In this document: positions 9,024 to 16,699 of the stretch, piece after piece
Layout of the letters: every line of letters starts with the position of its first letter
How positions within the stretch are numbered: position 1 is the first letter of the stretch
Source: an uncultured Christensenella sp.
GTDB lineage: Bacteria; Bacillota; Clostridia; Christensenellales; Borkfalkiaceae
NCBI GenBank assembly: GCA_910576655.1
Contig: CAJTJC010000005.1
Coordinates: forward strand, 48,835 to 112,834
Length of the DNA stretch: 64,000 nucleotides
Reading direction: 5' to 3'
Notes under the pieces: model-generated
What the model was told of the DNA's origin: nothing
Databases searched by the model: none
What the model saw: only the letters and a program-made list of their open reading frames with translations
Position numbers and translations under genes: made by a program

Positions 9024-10358
9024 CTATATGCGGTCTTTTATTATTTCCACGGCGGTTTTAAGCTCGGCGTCGTCCTTGGTCCATTCCCACTCCGCGGGCA
9101 GCGGAGTGCAGCCGTCGCCGACGGTCACCCCGACGTCGTGAATACAAGTGGTCTTGTCGGGCCAGAAAATTTTCGCGGTGGTAAGCTTCAACACCTCGCC
9201 CGTAGAGAAATTGGTAAACGACGACTGCATAATCCCCTTACCGTACGAGCGCGCGTTTTTTACGCCCTTGCCGTCGGGGTAAAGCCAATTTATATACGCG
9301 TCGGAATACTGCGACACGAAAATGTTTTTATAATCGAGCGCGCCGTAGCACACCATTGCGCCGATAAGCGCCTCCGACGCGCTTGCCGTGCCCGCGTTTG
9401 CAAGCACGAACACGTTTACGCTTTTATCTATTCTTTGGGCGGGGTCGGAAATCTTTTTGCAATAGAATTTATCTTCCCTGCCCTTCTTGTCGCGCGACAG
9501 CATTGCAAGCATCGACTTGCCGTCCGCAAACGCGCCCGCTATGTCCTGCATTACGTCAACGTATCCGCCGCCGTTCGAACGAAGGTCGAGAATAAGCGAC
9601 GTACATTCCGCAGCGTTGAACTTTTCGACGAGCGAGTAAAACTCGTTTACGGCAGTGCCGAAAAACTGGTCAAGCCTCAAATAAGCGCAGCCCTCGGGAA
9701 GATATGACATTCTTAGCGAGGTCTGCTCGTACAGCGCAAGTCCGCCGTCCGCAGAGTCGCCGAAGGTCCAGCCCGTCGTCGCAGTGCTCAGGCTCGTGTA
9801 GCAAGCGGTGTATTCGGACTTTGCCACGGTGAAGGAATTTCCGTCCTCGGAAACGAGCTTCACCTTAACGCCGTCGCCGATAGGCGAAACGAATTTACTG
9901 AAAGAGTCCGAGGAATCGAACACAACCTCGCTCCCCCCCTCGACGCTGCCGCGCGTAATATACTCGCCCGCGCGCAGTCCCGCCGAGTACGCGGGGGAAT
10001 TGCCGACGACGCTGCCGATAAATATTCCCCTGCCCTCTACGAACGCGTAGCTAATGCCGACGCCGCTTTTCGAACCCTGATTGCTTTTAATAACCTGCTC
10101 GTACTCTTCCTTGGTGTAGTACTCGGAATAAGGGTCGAGATATTTGTCAGAAATAGCGCCCAGAGCGGTATCTGTAAACGAGGCGTCGGGCTCGCCGAAA
10201 TAGTAATTGTCCTTTATGGTTTTCAGCGCCCACTCGTACGACGAAACGGCCCTGCTCGACGAGCATCTTTCGGTTAGAAATCCCGCCGCAAAGGACAGCA
10301 TGGCTATCGCAAACGCGATTATCGCGGACACCGCGATTTTGATTTTTTTATCGTTCAA
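9024..10358 (-). CDS. S41 family C-terminal processing peptidase with PDZ domain
   Basis: The 444-residue protein has an N-terminal membrane anchor (residues ~8-30), a PDZ domain (~90-185) and a tail-specific-protease domain. The catalytic serine lies in GTASASE and the catalytic lysine in YGKGIMQS, the Ser/Lys dyad of the CtpA/CtpB/Tsp family. Length and order agree with Bacillota CtpA/CtpB proteins, which cleave envelope or sporulation substrates outside the membrane. It follows the small HTH gene by 10 bases, so the two probably form an operon. The substrate cannot be told from sequence. Confidence 0.9.
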   Translation of the reverse strand: MNDKKIKIAVSAIIAFAIAMLSFAAGFLTERCSSSRAVSSYEWALKTIKDNYYFGEPDASFTDTALGAISDKYLDPYSEYYTKEEYEQVIKSNQGSKSGVGISYAFVEGRGIFIGSVVGNSPAYSAGLRAGEYITRGSVEGGSEVVFDSSDSFSKFVSPIGDGVKVKLVSEDGNSFTVAKSEYTACYTSLSTATTGWTFGDSADGGLALYEQTSLRMSYLPEGCAYLRLDQFFGTAVNEFYSLVEKFNAAECTSLILDLRSNGGGYVDVMQDIAGAFADGKSMLAMLSRDKKGREDKFYCKKISDPAQRIDKSVNVFVLANAGTASASEALIGAMVCYGALDYKNIFVSQYSDAYINWLYPDGKGVKNARSYGKGIMQSSFTNFSTGEVLKLTTAKIFWPDKTTCIHDVGVTVGDGCTPLPAEWEWTKDDAELKTAVEIIKDRI

Positions 10359-10368
10359 TTTTCATACC

Positions 10369-10746
10369 TCACTTCTGTTCGTAGAGTACCCTCAGTATCT
10401 GAAAGGTTACCGCCATTTTGAAATTTCTCAAATCTATTCCCGTGGTCTTTTTAATTTTATTCAGCCTGTAAATCAGCGTATTTCTATGCATATACAGCTT
10501 TCTCGCGGTTTCGGATACGTTCATTCCGTTTTCGAAAAAACAGTCGACGGTAAGCATAAGGTCGCCGTGCTCGAATATCCTTGCAAAATTTTTCATATCG
10601 TAGCCCGAAATAAGCTTTTCTCGCTGCGCCTTGTTCAGGCACGCTAAAATACCCCCCAAATCAATATTTTGCACCGTTCGTCGGGGCATACTACCGCCCC
10701 AATCGTATTTTTCGCGCTTTGATTTTTCCGTACGGTTATCGTTCAT
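10369..10746 (-). CDS. Small PucR/CdaR-type helix-turn-helix protein
   Basis: The 125-residue protein contains, from residue ~70, the HTH of PucR/CdaR regulators: 'NGMNVSETARKLYMHRNTL' followed by YRLNKI and a final hydrophobic helix. The sensory and GGDEF-like regions of full-length PucR regulators (normally >400 residues) are absent, so this is a stand-alone DNA-binding unit. The start follows GGAGGG, and a SigmaA promoter sits 20-50 bases upstream. It is cotranscribed with the S41 protease and may control it, which is inference. Confidence 0.75.
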   Translation of the reverse strand: MNDNRTEKSKREKYDWGGSMPRRTVQNIDLGGILACLNKAQREKLISGYDMKNFARIFEHGDLMLTVDCFFENGMNVSETARKLYMHRNTLIYRLNKIKKTTGIDLRNFKMAVTFQILRVLYEQK

Positions 10747-10766
10747 ATTGCTTATCCCTCCACGGA

Positions 10767-10795
10767 ATTATAACGCATAAACGCAACATTTGCAA
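10767..10795 (-). promoter_or_regulatory. SigmaA-type promoter of the HTH-S41 operon
   Basis: On the minus strand TTGCAA (10795-10790), 17 bases, TATAAT (10772-10767), ahead of the ATG at 10746. Confidence 0.65.
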
Positions 10796-10958
10796 TACAT
10801 TTTACGGACATTTGAAACTTTATAATATATTGCCCTTTTTCCGTATAAATTCCACTAACGGAAGTAAAATATTAAAAAGCCTTGCATACGCCCTTTCGAC
10901 CGTTACAATATAATATAGTGTAAATTTCCCCGTGCGGGTAAAATTTGTCAATTTATCC

Positions 10959-10987
10959 TTGACATAACATATAAATTGTATTACAAT
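10959..10987 (+). promoter_or_regulatory. Strong SigmaA promoter of the polytopic membrane protein
   Basis: TTGACA (10959-10964), 17 bases, TACAAT (10982-10987). The predicted start near 10994 leaves a ~100-base leader before the ATG at 11095. Confidence 0.75.
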
Positions 10988-11094
10988 ATATAAATAAATG
11001 GCAGCCTTATATGCGGCGTCCAAACGATATTTTTGCCCCGACGGCAGATACGCCGAAAGGGTTTCTACACCCGTTAATCCGAGGAGATTTTCCA

Positions 11095-13206
11095 ATGCAG
11101 AATACAGAAAAAAAATCTAAAAAGTTCGTAGTGCTTGCTACATACGTCGTAGCCGTGCTGTGCCTGCTTGCGGGTCTTTTCCTGCCGTTTTTCAACGGCA
11201 AGGGCATACTTGCATTCCAGCTTCCCGACGCGTTCAAGTGCCTGCTGAACAAGGGCAACCCCGACGCAAAGTACGCTTTCACCCTGCCCTATCAAATCAA
11301 TCTTTTCGGCATAGAATCGTTGAAGTTTGATTTTATGGCGCTCGTCGTCGTGCTGTACGCAGCCGTAACCGCACTTGCTCTGCTCGCCTTTGTTCCCGTT
11401 GCTTTTTCCGTACGCAAGGAAGGCAAGGCGGCGAAAAAGTTTTACTACGTTATAGAAGTTGCGGCGCTTATTATCCTTTCGATATACTTTATAGCCGCAG
11501 GCTTTATGTTTACCGACAATAAACTTGCAACCGCAGGCGAAAGCCTTCCGTTCACCCAGCTTAGCGGATTAGGGCTGAATATGGTTGCGCCTCTCGGCGG
11601 AACGGCGGTCGCGCTGCTCGCGCTCTGCGCGCTGGACAAGGGTAAAAGCTCGGCGATAAAAATCACGCTTTTCGTGCTTTCCGCAATAGGCTTTCTTGCC
11701 CTGTTCGACTTCGCGGTTGCGCTTTCCAAGCAAGAGCAGTTCGTTGCATTTACCGATAAAATTTCGTCGGGACTGGTCGGCGAGTTCAGCGGAGCGGCAT
11801 TCATATCGGCTTTGTTTACGGGCAAGTTTACCGAACAGTTATTCAGCAATGCAGACGTTACGCATAAAACGCTTGACGCTCTCTCAAAGATATTGCCCGC
11901 GATAGTTCTTTTAAACCTGTTTATCGACATCGCAAAGCTTGCCACCGGAAAGGACGGCAAAGCGGGACGCATATTCGATATAGTCAGATACGGACTTGAA
12001 ACGGCTGCCGCGACGGCGGTGCTTATCACCGCGCTCAACGCGAAGGAAAAGCTGGGATTAATGCTTATCGTTATTCTTGCGGTTGCGGTAATCCGGCTTG
12101 CTATAGTCATTATAAGGTTCGTTATCGGCGTGCGCAAAAAGCCCGATAACGCAAGAACAATCGACGAAAACGAAGTTATAGACATAGACGACGATATTCA
12201 ACCCGCAATTACAGACGAGCCTGTATTCGACGGTTACGACGTTGAAGAGCCCGCTCAAAAGCTCTACGACGACGGCTACGTTTCGCCCGAGGAGGACGAA
12301 TACATCGCCACCGAAAGCGAGTACGTTCAGCCCGTAGAAGAACCCGTAACGGAGCCCGCAGAGCAATCCGAGGAACAACCCGAGGACGAGCCGACTGAGG
12401 TCGAAGAACCCGTTGCCGCACCCGAAGAGGTTGTCGCAACGGAAACTGTCGCGGAAGAAGAAATCACAAAATTCTACGAGCCCGAGGAGGACACCTCCTA
12501 CCTTCTGCCCGTAGAGCAACCCGTCGCGGAAGAGCCCGAGGACGAGCCGACTGAGGTCGAAGAACCCGTTGCCGCACCCGAAGAGGTTACCGCGGTAGAA
12601 CCTATCGAAACTGCGGAAGAGCCCGAGGACGAGGAATTCGTGCAGAAGCCTTACCGCGAAGAAATTAAACCTTACAACCCTTACGAGCATCACAACAACC
12701 CGTTCAGAGCGTACGAGCAGTCGTCGCAGCCTGTTCAGCCCTATAACCCCTACGCGCAGCAGTCGCAGAAGCCCGCACAGCCCGTTTACGAGCAAAAGCC
12801 CGCCGAAAGACCCGCACCCGTATTCGAGCAGAAGCCGGTCCCCGCTTACAAGCCTCAGCCGACGGAACGCCCGCAGCCCGTAAGGCCCAGACCTATAATT
12901 CAGGAATTCAAGCCCGTACCTCCCGTCAGCGAACAGCCTAAGGAGCCGCAGGTCTACACCATAGACACCATTTACGCAGGCCCTACCGACGACTTTATCC
13001 GTAAGCTTTCCAACGACGAAAGGATAGAATTTGCCCGCACCTTCATTGAAAAGAACAGAGGCGATTTGGGCAGTATTCCCGATTACAAGGTCGGCGGAGA
13101 CAACAAAAAGTTCTTCTCGGTTGCATTCATATACCTCGGCAGAATACGCGGACTGGTATCCGATGGACTGCTGAACAAGATGTATAAGGAATTGAACCTA
13201 CTGTAA
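11095..13206 (+). CDS. Polytopic membrane protein with long Glu/Pro-rich cytosolic tail
   Basis: I chose the ATG at 11095 because AGGAG lies 8 bases before it; the ATG at 11011 has no ribosome site. The 703-residue product has about eight hydrophobic segments in its first ~345 residues, then a very acidic, Glu/Pro-rich linker (~350-520), a Pro/Gln/Tyr-rich stretch (~520-620), and a conserved-looking ~75-residue C-terminal domain containing 'DDFIRKLSNDERIEFARTFI'. Two 54-bp coding segments in the acidic linker are identical. I do not recognise the family. The linker suggests an extended tether joining the membrane part to a small cytosolic domain. It stands alone with its own promoter. Confidence 0.8.
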   Translation: MQNTEKKSKKFVVLATYVVAVLCLLAGLFLPFFNGKGILAFQLPDAFKCLLNKGNPDAKYAFTLPYQINLFGIESLKFDFMALVVVLYAAVTALALLAFVPVAFSVRKEGKAAKKFYYVIEVAALIILSIYFIAAGFMFTDNKLATAGESLPFTQLSGLGLNMVAPLGGTAVALLALCALDKGKSSAIKITLFVLSAIGFLALFDFAVALSKQEQFVAFTDKISSGLVGEFSGAAFISALFTGKFTEQLFSNADVTHKTLDALSKILPAIVLLNLFIDIAKLATGKDGKAGRIFDIVRYGLETAAATAVLITALNAKEKLGLMLIVILAVAVIRLAIVIIRFVIGVRKKPDNARTIDENEVIDIDDDIQPAITDEPVFDGYDVEEPAQKLYDDGYVSPEEDEYIATESEYVQPVEEPVTEPAEQSEEQPEDEPTEVEEPVAAPEEVVATETVAEEEITKFYEPEEDTSYLLPVEQPVAEEPEDEPTEVEEPVAAPEEVTAVEPIETAEEPEDEEFVQKPYREEIKPYNPYEHHNNPFRAYEQSSQPVQPYNPYAQQSQKPAQPVYEQKPAERPAPVFEQKPVPAYKPQPTERPQPVRPRPIIQEFKPVPPVSEQPKEPQVYTIDTIYAGPTDDFIRKLSNDERIEFARTFIEKNRGDLGSIPDYKVGGDNKKFFSVAFIYLGRIRGLVSDGLLNKMYKELNLL
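12379..12432 (+). repeat. 54-bp direct repeat, copy 1
   Basis: Identical at the base level to 12535-12588, 156 bp further on; it encodes PEDEPTEVEEPVAAPEEV. Synonymous positions are also the same, so the copy is recent or maintained by recombination. Confidence 0.85.
12535..12588 (+). repeat. 54-bp direct repeat, copy 2
   Basis: Second copy of the element at 12379-12432, in the same reading frame. Confidence 0.85.
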
Positions 13207-13264
13207 TATAAAAAGCTTCCGACCGTGGCATTATAGTAAATTACGCGTCGGGCAGACAAAAATC

Positions 13265-13287
13265 AGGCGTGGCTTTATGCCACGCCT
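13265..13287 (+). terminator. Hairpin after the membrane-protein gene
   Basis: AGGCGTGGC, loop TTTAT, GCCACGCCT. The following sequence ATTCTCTTCT is only partly T-rich, so this may be a weak terminator or a leader hairpin just before the ribosome site of the next gene. Confidence 0.45.
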
Positions 13288-13309
13288 ATTCTCTTCTAAG
13301 GAAAGAAAA

Positions 13310-13972
13310 ATGACAGACATAAAAACATGGATAAAAATTTTTACGAAAAAGGTTGAACAAACCTTTTTAGACCGCGTATGGTTTATCGGCTTACAGGGCA
13401 GCTACAGCAGAGGCGAAGCAACCGAAACGAGCGACATAGACGCGGTCGTTATTCTCGACGAGTTGCGTTTAAACGACTTAAAGGCTTACAGAGAAATGCT
13501 TGATACCTTACCGAACAGAGATTTGATTTGCGGCTTTGTTTCGGGCAAAAACGAGCTTTTGAATTGGGAAGCAAGCGACTTTTTTCAGTTTTATTTCGAT
13601 ACTGTGCCGATAAAAGGCTCGCTCGACTTACTGCTCGCTAAAATAGACCGCCAAGCCGTAAAGCGCGCTATTCGTATAGGAGCGTGCAGCGTATACCACG
13701 CCTGCGTTCACAACTTCGTTCACGGGAAAAGTGACGATACGCTTCGTTCTCTCTATAAATCGGCCGTGTTCGTTTTACAGGCGATTTGGTTTTACGAAAC
13801 GGGCAGATATATCAAATCGAAAGCCGAACTGCAAAAAGCAATCAATCCCCCGTCCGCCGTACTCGATACGGCATTGTCGTTAAAGAGCGGCTCAAACGTG
13901 CAATTCGAGGAAATGTCGGAATTGCTTTTGAATTGGGCGACCGCCGTTATAAATGGATATAACGAACAATAA
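13310..13972 (+). CDS. Nucleotidyltransferase-fold protein
   Basis: The ATG at 13310 follows AAGGAAAG; an in-frame ATG at 13277 lies inside a hairpin and is less likely. The 220-residue product has the polymerase-beta-like nucleotidyltransferase core: LQGSYSRGE followed by TSDIDAVVIL, i.e. the GS...DxD metal-binding pattern (residues ~25-45). The C-terminal half is helical and resembles the helical partner domain of aminoglycoside nucleotidyltransferase-like proteins. It might adenylylate a small molecule or a protein; the substrate is unknown. A strong terminator follows. Confidence 0.75.
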   Translation: MTDIKTWIKIFTKKVEQTFLDRVWFIGLQGSYSRGEATETSDIDAVVILDELRLNDLKAYREMLDTLPNRDLICGFVSGKNELLNWEASDFFQFYFDTVPIKGSLDLLLAKIDRQAVKRAIRIGACSVYHACVHNFVHGKSDDTLRSLYKSAVFVLQAIWFYETGRYIKSKAELQKAINPPSAVLDTALSLKSGSNVQFEEMSELLLNWATAVINGYNEQ

Positions 13973-13981
13973 CTTATGCAA

Positions 13982-14015
13982 AAAAGCCTCTCGGGAAAAT
14001 TCCCGAGAGGCTTTT
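13982..14015. terminator. Strong bidirectional terminator
   Basis: A 15-bp stem (AAAAGCCTCTCGGGA pairing with its complement) around the loop AAAT, flanked by A and T runs, between the nucleotidyltransferase gene and the convergent sigB operon. Confidence 0.9.
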
Positions 14016-14063
14016 GCTAAACACCCCCAAATTAAATAAAAAACCGACAAGCGCATACATTAT

Positions 14064-14435
14064 TTAGCCGCGGCAATGCCGCCTTATAATAACTTTTATT
14101 TCGCCGCTGTCGCCGCGCTCGATACAGCTGCAAATACTTCTAATAATATACAGCCCCCTCCCGCTTTCGGCAAACACGTCGGGCGCGGGGCGGGCAACGT
14201 CCAGCCCCTTGAAGCTTTCAGCCGTGACCGTAATGGTAATGGTGTCGCCGGACAGCGTGCCCGTAAACTCCGCCTCGTCCCCGCCGTGGCGTATGACGTT
14301 GGTTATCAGCTCGCAGGTGACAAGCTTGCTTGCGAAAATATCCTCGTCGTCCGCGCCCGAAAGACGCAGAAAATCAACGAAGGTTTTTACGTTTGCACCC
14401 ATATTTTTTAAGTTGTCTACCTTGAAGCTAATCAT
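14064..14435 (-). CDS. rsbW: RsbW/SpoIIAB-type anti-sigma kinase (intact copy)
   Basis: The 123-residue GHKL ATPase retains the N-box (CELITNVIRHG) and the glycine-rich lid (ESGRGLYII), so ATP binding and serine-kinase activity are expected. In this family the protein binds the sigma factor and phosphorylates the STAS antagonist. It is the last gene of the operon; its start overlaps the sigma-factor stop (TAATG). The usual order is V-W-sigma; here an intact W follows sigma. Confidence 0.85.
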   Translation of the reverse strand: MISFKVDNLKNMGANVKTFVDFLRLSGADDEDIFASKLVTCELITNVIRHGGDEAEFTGTLSGDTITITVTAESFKGLDVARPAPDVFAESGRGLYIIRSICSCIERGDSGEIKVIIRRHCRG

Positions 14436-15160
14436 TATAAAAGCGATTTCCTCAACTTTTCAACTATCTTTCTTTCCGCGCGGGAAACGAACATCTGGCT
14501 TACGCCGAGCGCTCTTCCCACCTCCGACTGCGATTTGCCCTGTATGAACCTTAGCTTTACCACCTTCTGTTCGGTCGGGTCAAGCTTTGCTATCTCGCTT
14601 CTCAGCGACTCGCTGTCGTCAAAGCTTTCGAATTTGTCAGAGCTGTCGGGAATAACGTCGTAAAGACGGCCCTCTCCGTCCTCGCCGCCGACGCGGGAAT
14701 CGAGGCTTATCGGAGCGCGATATTCAAGCGCTTCCATAATCGACTCTTCCGTGGCGTCAAGTCTTTCGGCAAGCTGTTTTATCGTGGGTTTGACACCGTG
14801 CTCGTTATAATATTCCGAGGTTGCCGTCTTTATTTTCGAGGATAGGGAATACACCCTGCGCGGCGGACGCACCGCGCGCGAAAAGTCGCGGAAATAATTT
14901 TTTATTACCCCCGTCACCGTAGGCGTTATGTACGTAGTGAACTGAACCCCCACCTCGGGGTCGAATTTTTCCACGCCCGTTATAAGCGCTTCGGATGCGA
15001 CCTGCAACAAATCGTCGTATTCCACGCCTCTTCCGGCAAACTTTTTGGCGAGAATTTCAGCCACGTATATGTAATTTTCGACAAGCTTGTTGCGCAAAGC
15101 CTTATCGCCCGTGCGGCGATACTCGCGGAAAAGCTTATCCGATTCCTGCGCGCTTATCAT
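14435..15160 (-). CDS. sigB: SigB/SigF-family RNA polymerase sigma factor
   Basis: The 241-residue protein has sigma regions 2 (residues ~20-95, 'YDDLLQVASEALITGVEKFDP'), 3 (~105-160) and 4 (~185-240, ending in a clear HTH 'SQSEVGRALGVSQMFVSRAERKI'). The STAS and GHKL partners flanking it point to the general stress SigB type; a sporulation SigF cannot be excluded by sequence alone, although SpoIIAB normally lies before SigF and is intact. ATGA overlap with the upstream gene indicates translational coupling. Confidence 0.9.
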   Translation of the reverse strand: MISAQESDKLFREYRRTGDKALRNKLVENYIYVAEILAKKFAGRGVEYDDLLQVASEALITGVEKFDPEVGVQFTTYITPTVTGVIKNYFRDFSRAVRPPRRVYSLSSKIKTATSEYYNEHGVKPTIKQLAERLDATEESIMEALEYRAPISLDSRVGGEDGEGRLYDVIPDSSDKFESFDDSESLRSEIAKLDPTEQKVVKLRFIQGKSQSEVGRALGVSQMFVSRAERKIVEKLRKSLL

Positions 15161-15504
15161 ATTTTAAGCGTTATCCCGCCGATAATTCCGCCGTTTTCGA
15201 TAATATCGAAGCTTTCCACAAGCGCGCCTATAAGCGCAAGGCTAAGCTCGCTGTCGCCCTTTTTAGGATTGCCGTCAAGTCCCGTAAGCGTAGCCTTGAC
15301 GCCGCCGTCGGTATCGAATTGCGCCCTTACGCGCTCGAACCCGCCGTTTTTGAGTATGAGCGCGCTTTCGGTCACGCAGACCTTGAAATCTTCAAGCGCG
15401 TCCACGTCGACGTCCGCCGCCGAGCAGACCGCCCCCGCAACGAGGCGCAGCGCGGTATGATATTCGCTGTCGGAAAGATAAAACTCAACCGTAAAAGTTT
15501 TCAT
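15157..15504 (-). CDS. Degenerate RsbW-like GHKL protein
   Basis: This 115-residue protein sits where rsbW normally is, between rsbV and sigB. Its N-terminal half matches RsbW ('DVDALEDFKVCVTESALIL'), but the N-box asparagine and following histidine are missing and no glycine-rich lid is visible. It probably binds neither ATP nor acts as a kinase, though it might still contact the sigma factor or the antagonist. Starts are overlapped on both sides (TAATG with rsbV, ATGA with sigB). Confidence 0.75.
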   Translation of the reverse strand: MKTFTVEFYLSDSEYHTALRLVAGAVCSAADVDVDALEDFKVCVTESALILKNGGFERVRAQFDTDGGVKATLTGLDGNPKKGDSELSLALIGALVESFDIIENGGIIGGITLKI

Positions 15505-15809
15505 TACCTTATCTCCATTATCGTATCGAGCGAGCAGATTTCGAAAAGCTTTCTTATTCTCGGCTGCACGTTTTTAAGCGACATCGTAAATCCGTCCGTT
15601 TTAAGCTGCTTGAAAAGCTTTACGAACGTGCCGAGCATAGTGCTGTCGATAAACGTCAGCAGCGTGCAATCGAATTCGACGTCCTTTTTATCGTGAAGAT
15701 ACGCCGCCTTTACTTCGGCATAAAAATCCTCGCTGGTCGCCGAATCGATTTCGCCCGAAAGCGAAAACTGCAATTTGTTTTCCGTTGATGTCAGCATTAC
15801 CTGTCGCAT
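15504..15809 (-). CDS. rsbV: STAS-domain anti-sigma factor antagonist
   Basis: The 101-residue single STAS domain has the phosphorylation loop FIDSTMLG with the acceptor serine at residue 56. In the partner-switching mechanism the unphosphorylated form binds RsbW and frees the sigma factor. First gene of the operon, with GAGG before the ATG and a SigB-like promoter upstream. No PP2C phosphatase (RsbU/RsbP/SpoIIE type) is in the window. Confidence 0.9.
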   Translation of the reverse strand: MRQVMLTSTENKLQFSLSGEIDSATSEDFYAEVKAAYLHDKKDVEFDCTLLTFIDSTMLGTFVKLFKQLKTDGFTMSLKNVQPRIRKLFEICSLDTIMEIR

Positions 15810-15841
15810 AATTACCTCGTAAAATACCTTTTATATATTTA

Positions 15842-15866
15842 TAACCCTTTTATCCGCGCGTGAAAC
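15842..15866 (-). promoter_or_regulatory. SigB-type autoregulatory promoter candidate
   Basis: Minus strand GTTTCA (15866-15861), 13 bases, GGGTTA (15847-15842), close to the SigB consensus GTTTAA-N13-15-GGGTAT. The rsbV start is ~33 bases downstream. The same bases form a 12-bp inverted repeat (15841-15852 with 15870-15881) that could also end transcription from the RluA gene. Confidence 0.5.
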
Positions 15867-15877
15867 GGTTAAAAGGG

Positions 15878-16699
15878 TTATTGTTTATCAAAGTTAAACT
15901 CGCTTTCGAAAATTTTACCGTTCAGGTACGAAAGTACGCCGCGCGTGTCGAATTGCACAAGCTTTGCAATCAGTCTTTGACGCCTTGCGCCGTATTTCGC
16001 GTTCAGCGCGCCGTCGCCGTACTTCTCGTCGCCGAGCACGGGACAGCCGCAAAACGCCAGATGCGCGCGTATCTGGTGGGTCTTGCCCGTATGCAGCCGT
16101 ATTTTAACGCGCGCTATATCGCCCAGCCGCTCCTCGACGCAGTATTCCGTAACAATCTTTTCCGCACCGTGCGCGCACCTGTCGGACACCCTTACAAGCC
16201 CTTTTGCAGCGTCCTTTTCAAGGTAAGCTGTCAGCGTTGCGCAATCTTGCTTAAACGCGTTTTTACAAAGCGCGATATACGTCTTGTTTATTCGCCTTTC
16301 CCTGAACGCGGACAGCAACTCCTCTTCCGCAGCCCTATTCAGCGCAAACACAATCAGCCCCTGCGTGTTTCTGTCAAGGCGGTGAACAGCATAACATTCA
16401 CCCGTCGCGCTCAGCTCGCAAAGCAGCCCCTCGCTCGACACGCCCGAAAACTTGTCCGCGACGAGCACGTTTGCGTCCCTGTAAATTACGGTATGCGACT
16501 GCTTGCCTTCCTGCTTGGCATTAGTATAATAAACCACCTCGTCGCCGCTCTTCAAGGGCACCGAGCGCGAAGTACGCACGCCGTTCACCTTTATGTCTTT
16601 GGCGCGCAAAAGCGCAGAGAAACAAAAGCTTCCCTGCGGATAAACGCTGTCGGTAAAATCCTTTAAATTTGTGTTTTGCGTAACGTAAAAGGTTTTCAT
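15878..16699 (-). CDS. RluA-family pseudouridine synthase
   Basis: I place the start at 16699, where ATGA overlaps the feoB stop; the longer frame upstream is the shadow of feoB. The 273-residue product has an S4-like N-terminus (residues ~25-70) and the catalytic core with the HRLDRNTQGL motif, whose first aspartate is the nucleophile, plus 'HTGKTHQIRAHLAF'. It modifies uridines in rRNA or tRNA; the site is not predictable. It is cotranscribed with feoAB. Confidence 0.88.
   Translation of the reverse strand: MKTFYVTQNTNLKDFTDSVYPQGSFCFSALLRAKDIKVNGVRTSRSVPLKSGDEVVYYTNAKQEGKQSHTVIYRDANVLVADKFSGVSSEGLLCELSATGECYAVHRLDRNTQGLIVFALNRAAEEELLSAFRERRINKTYIALCKNAFKQDCATLTAYLEKDAAKGLVRVSDRCAHGAEKIVTEYCVEERLGDIARVKIRLHTGKTHQIRAHLAFCGCPVLGDEKYGDGALNAKYGARRQRLIAKLVQFDTRGVLSYLNGKIFESEFNFDKQ

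Larger units (their letters stand above)
10747..11094. other. Gene-free divergent regulatory region
   Basis: This 348-base AT-rich stretch separates the leftward HTH-S41 operon from the rightward membrane-protein gene. It holds one promoter for each side. I see no RNA gene or third open frame in the rest. An upstream in-frame ATG at 11011 exists but lacks a ribosome site. Confidence 0.6.
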
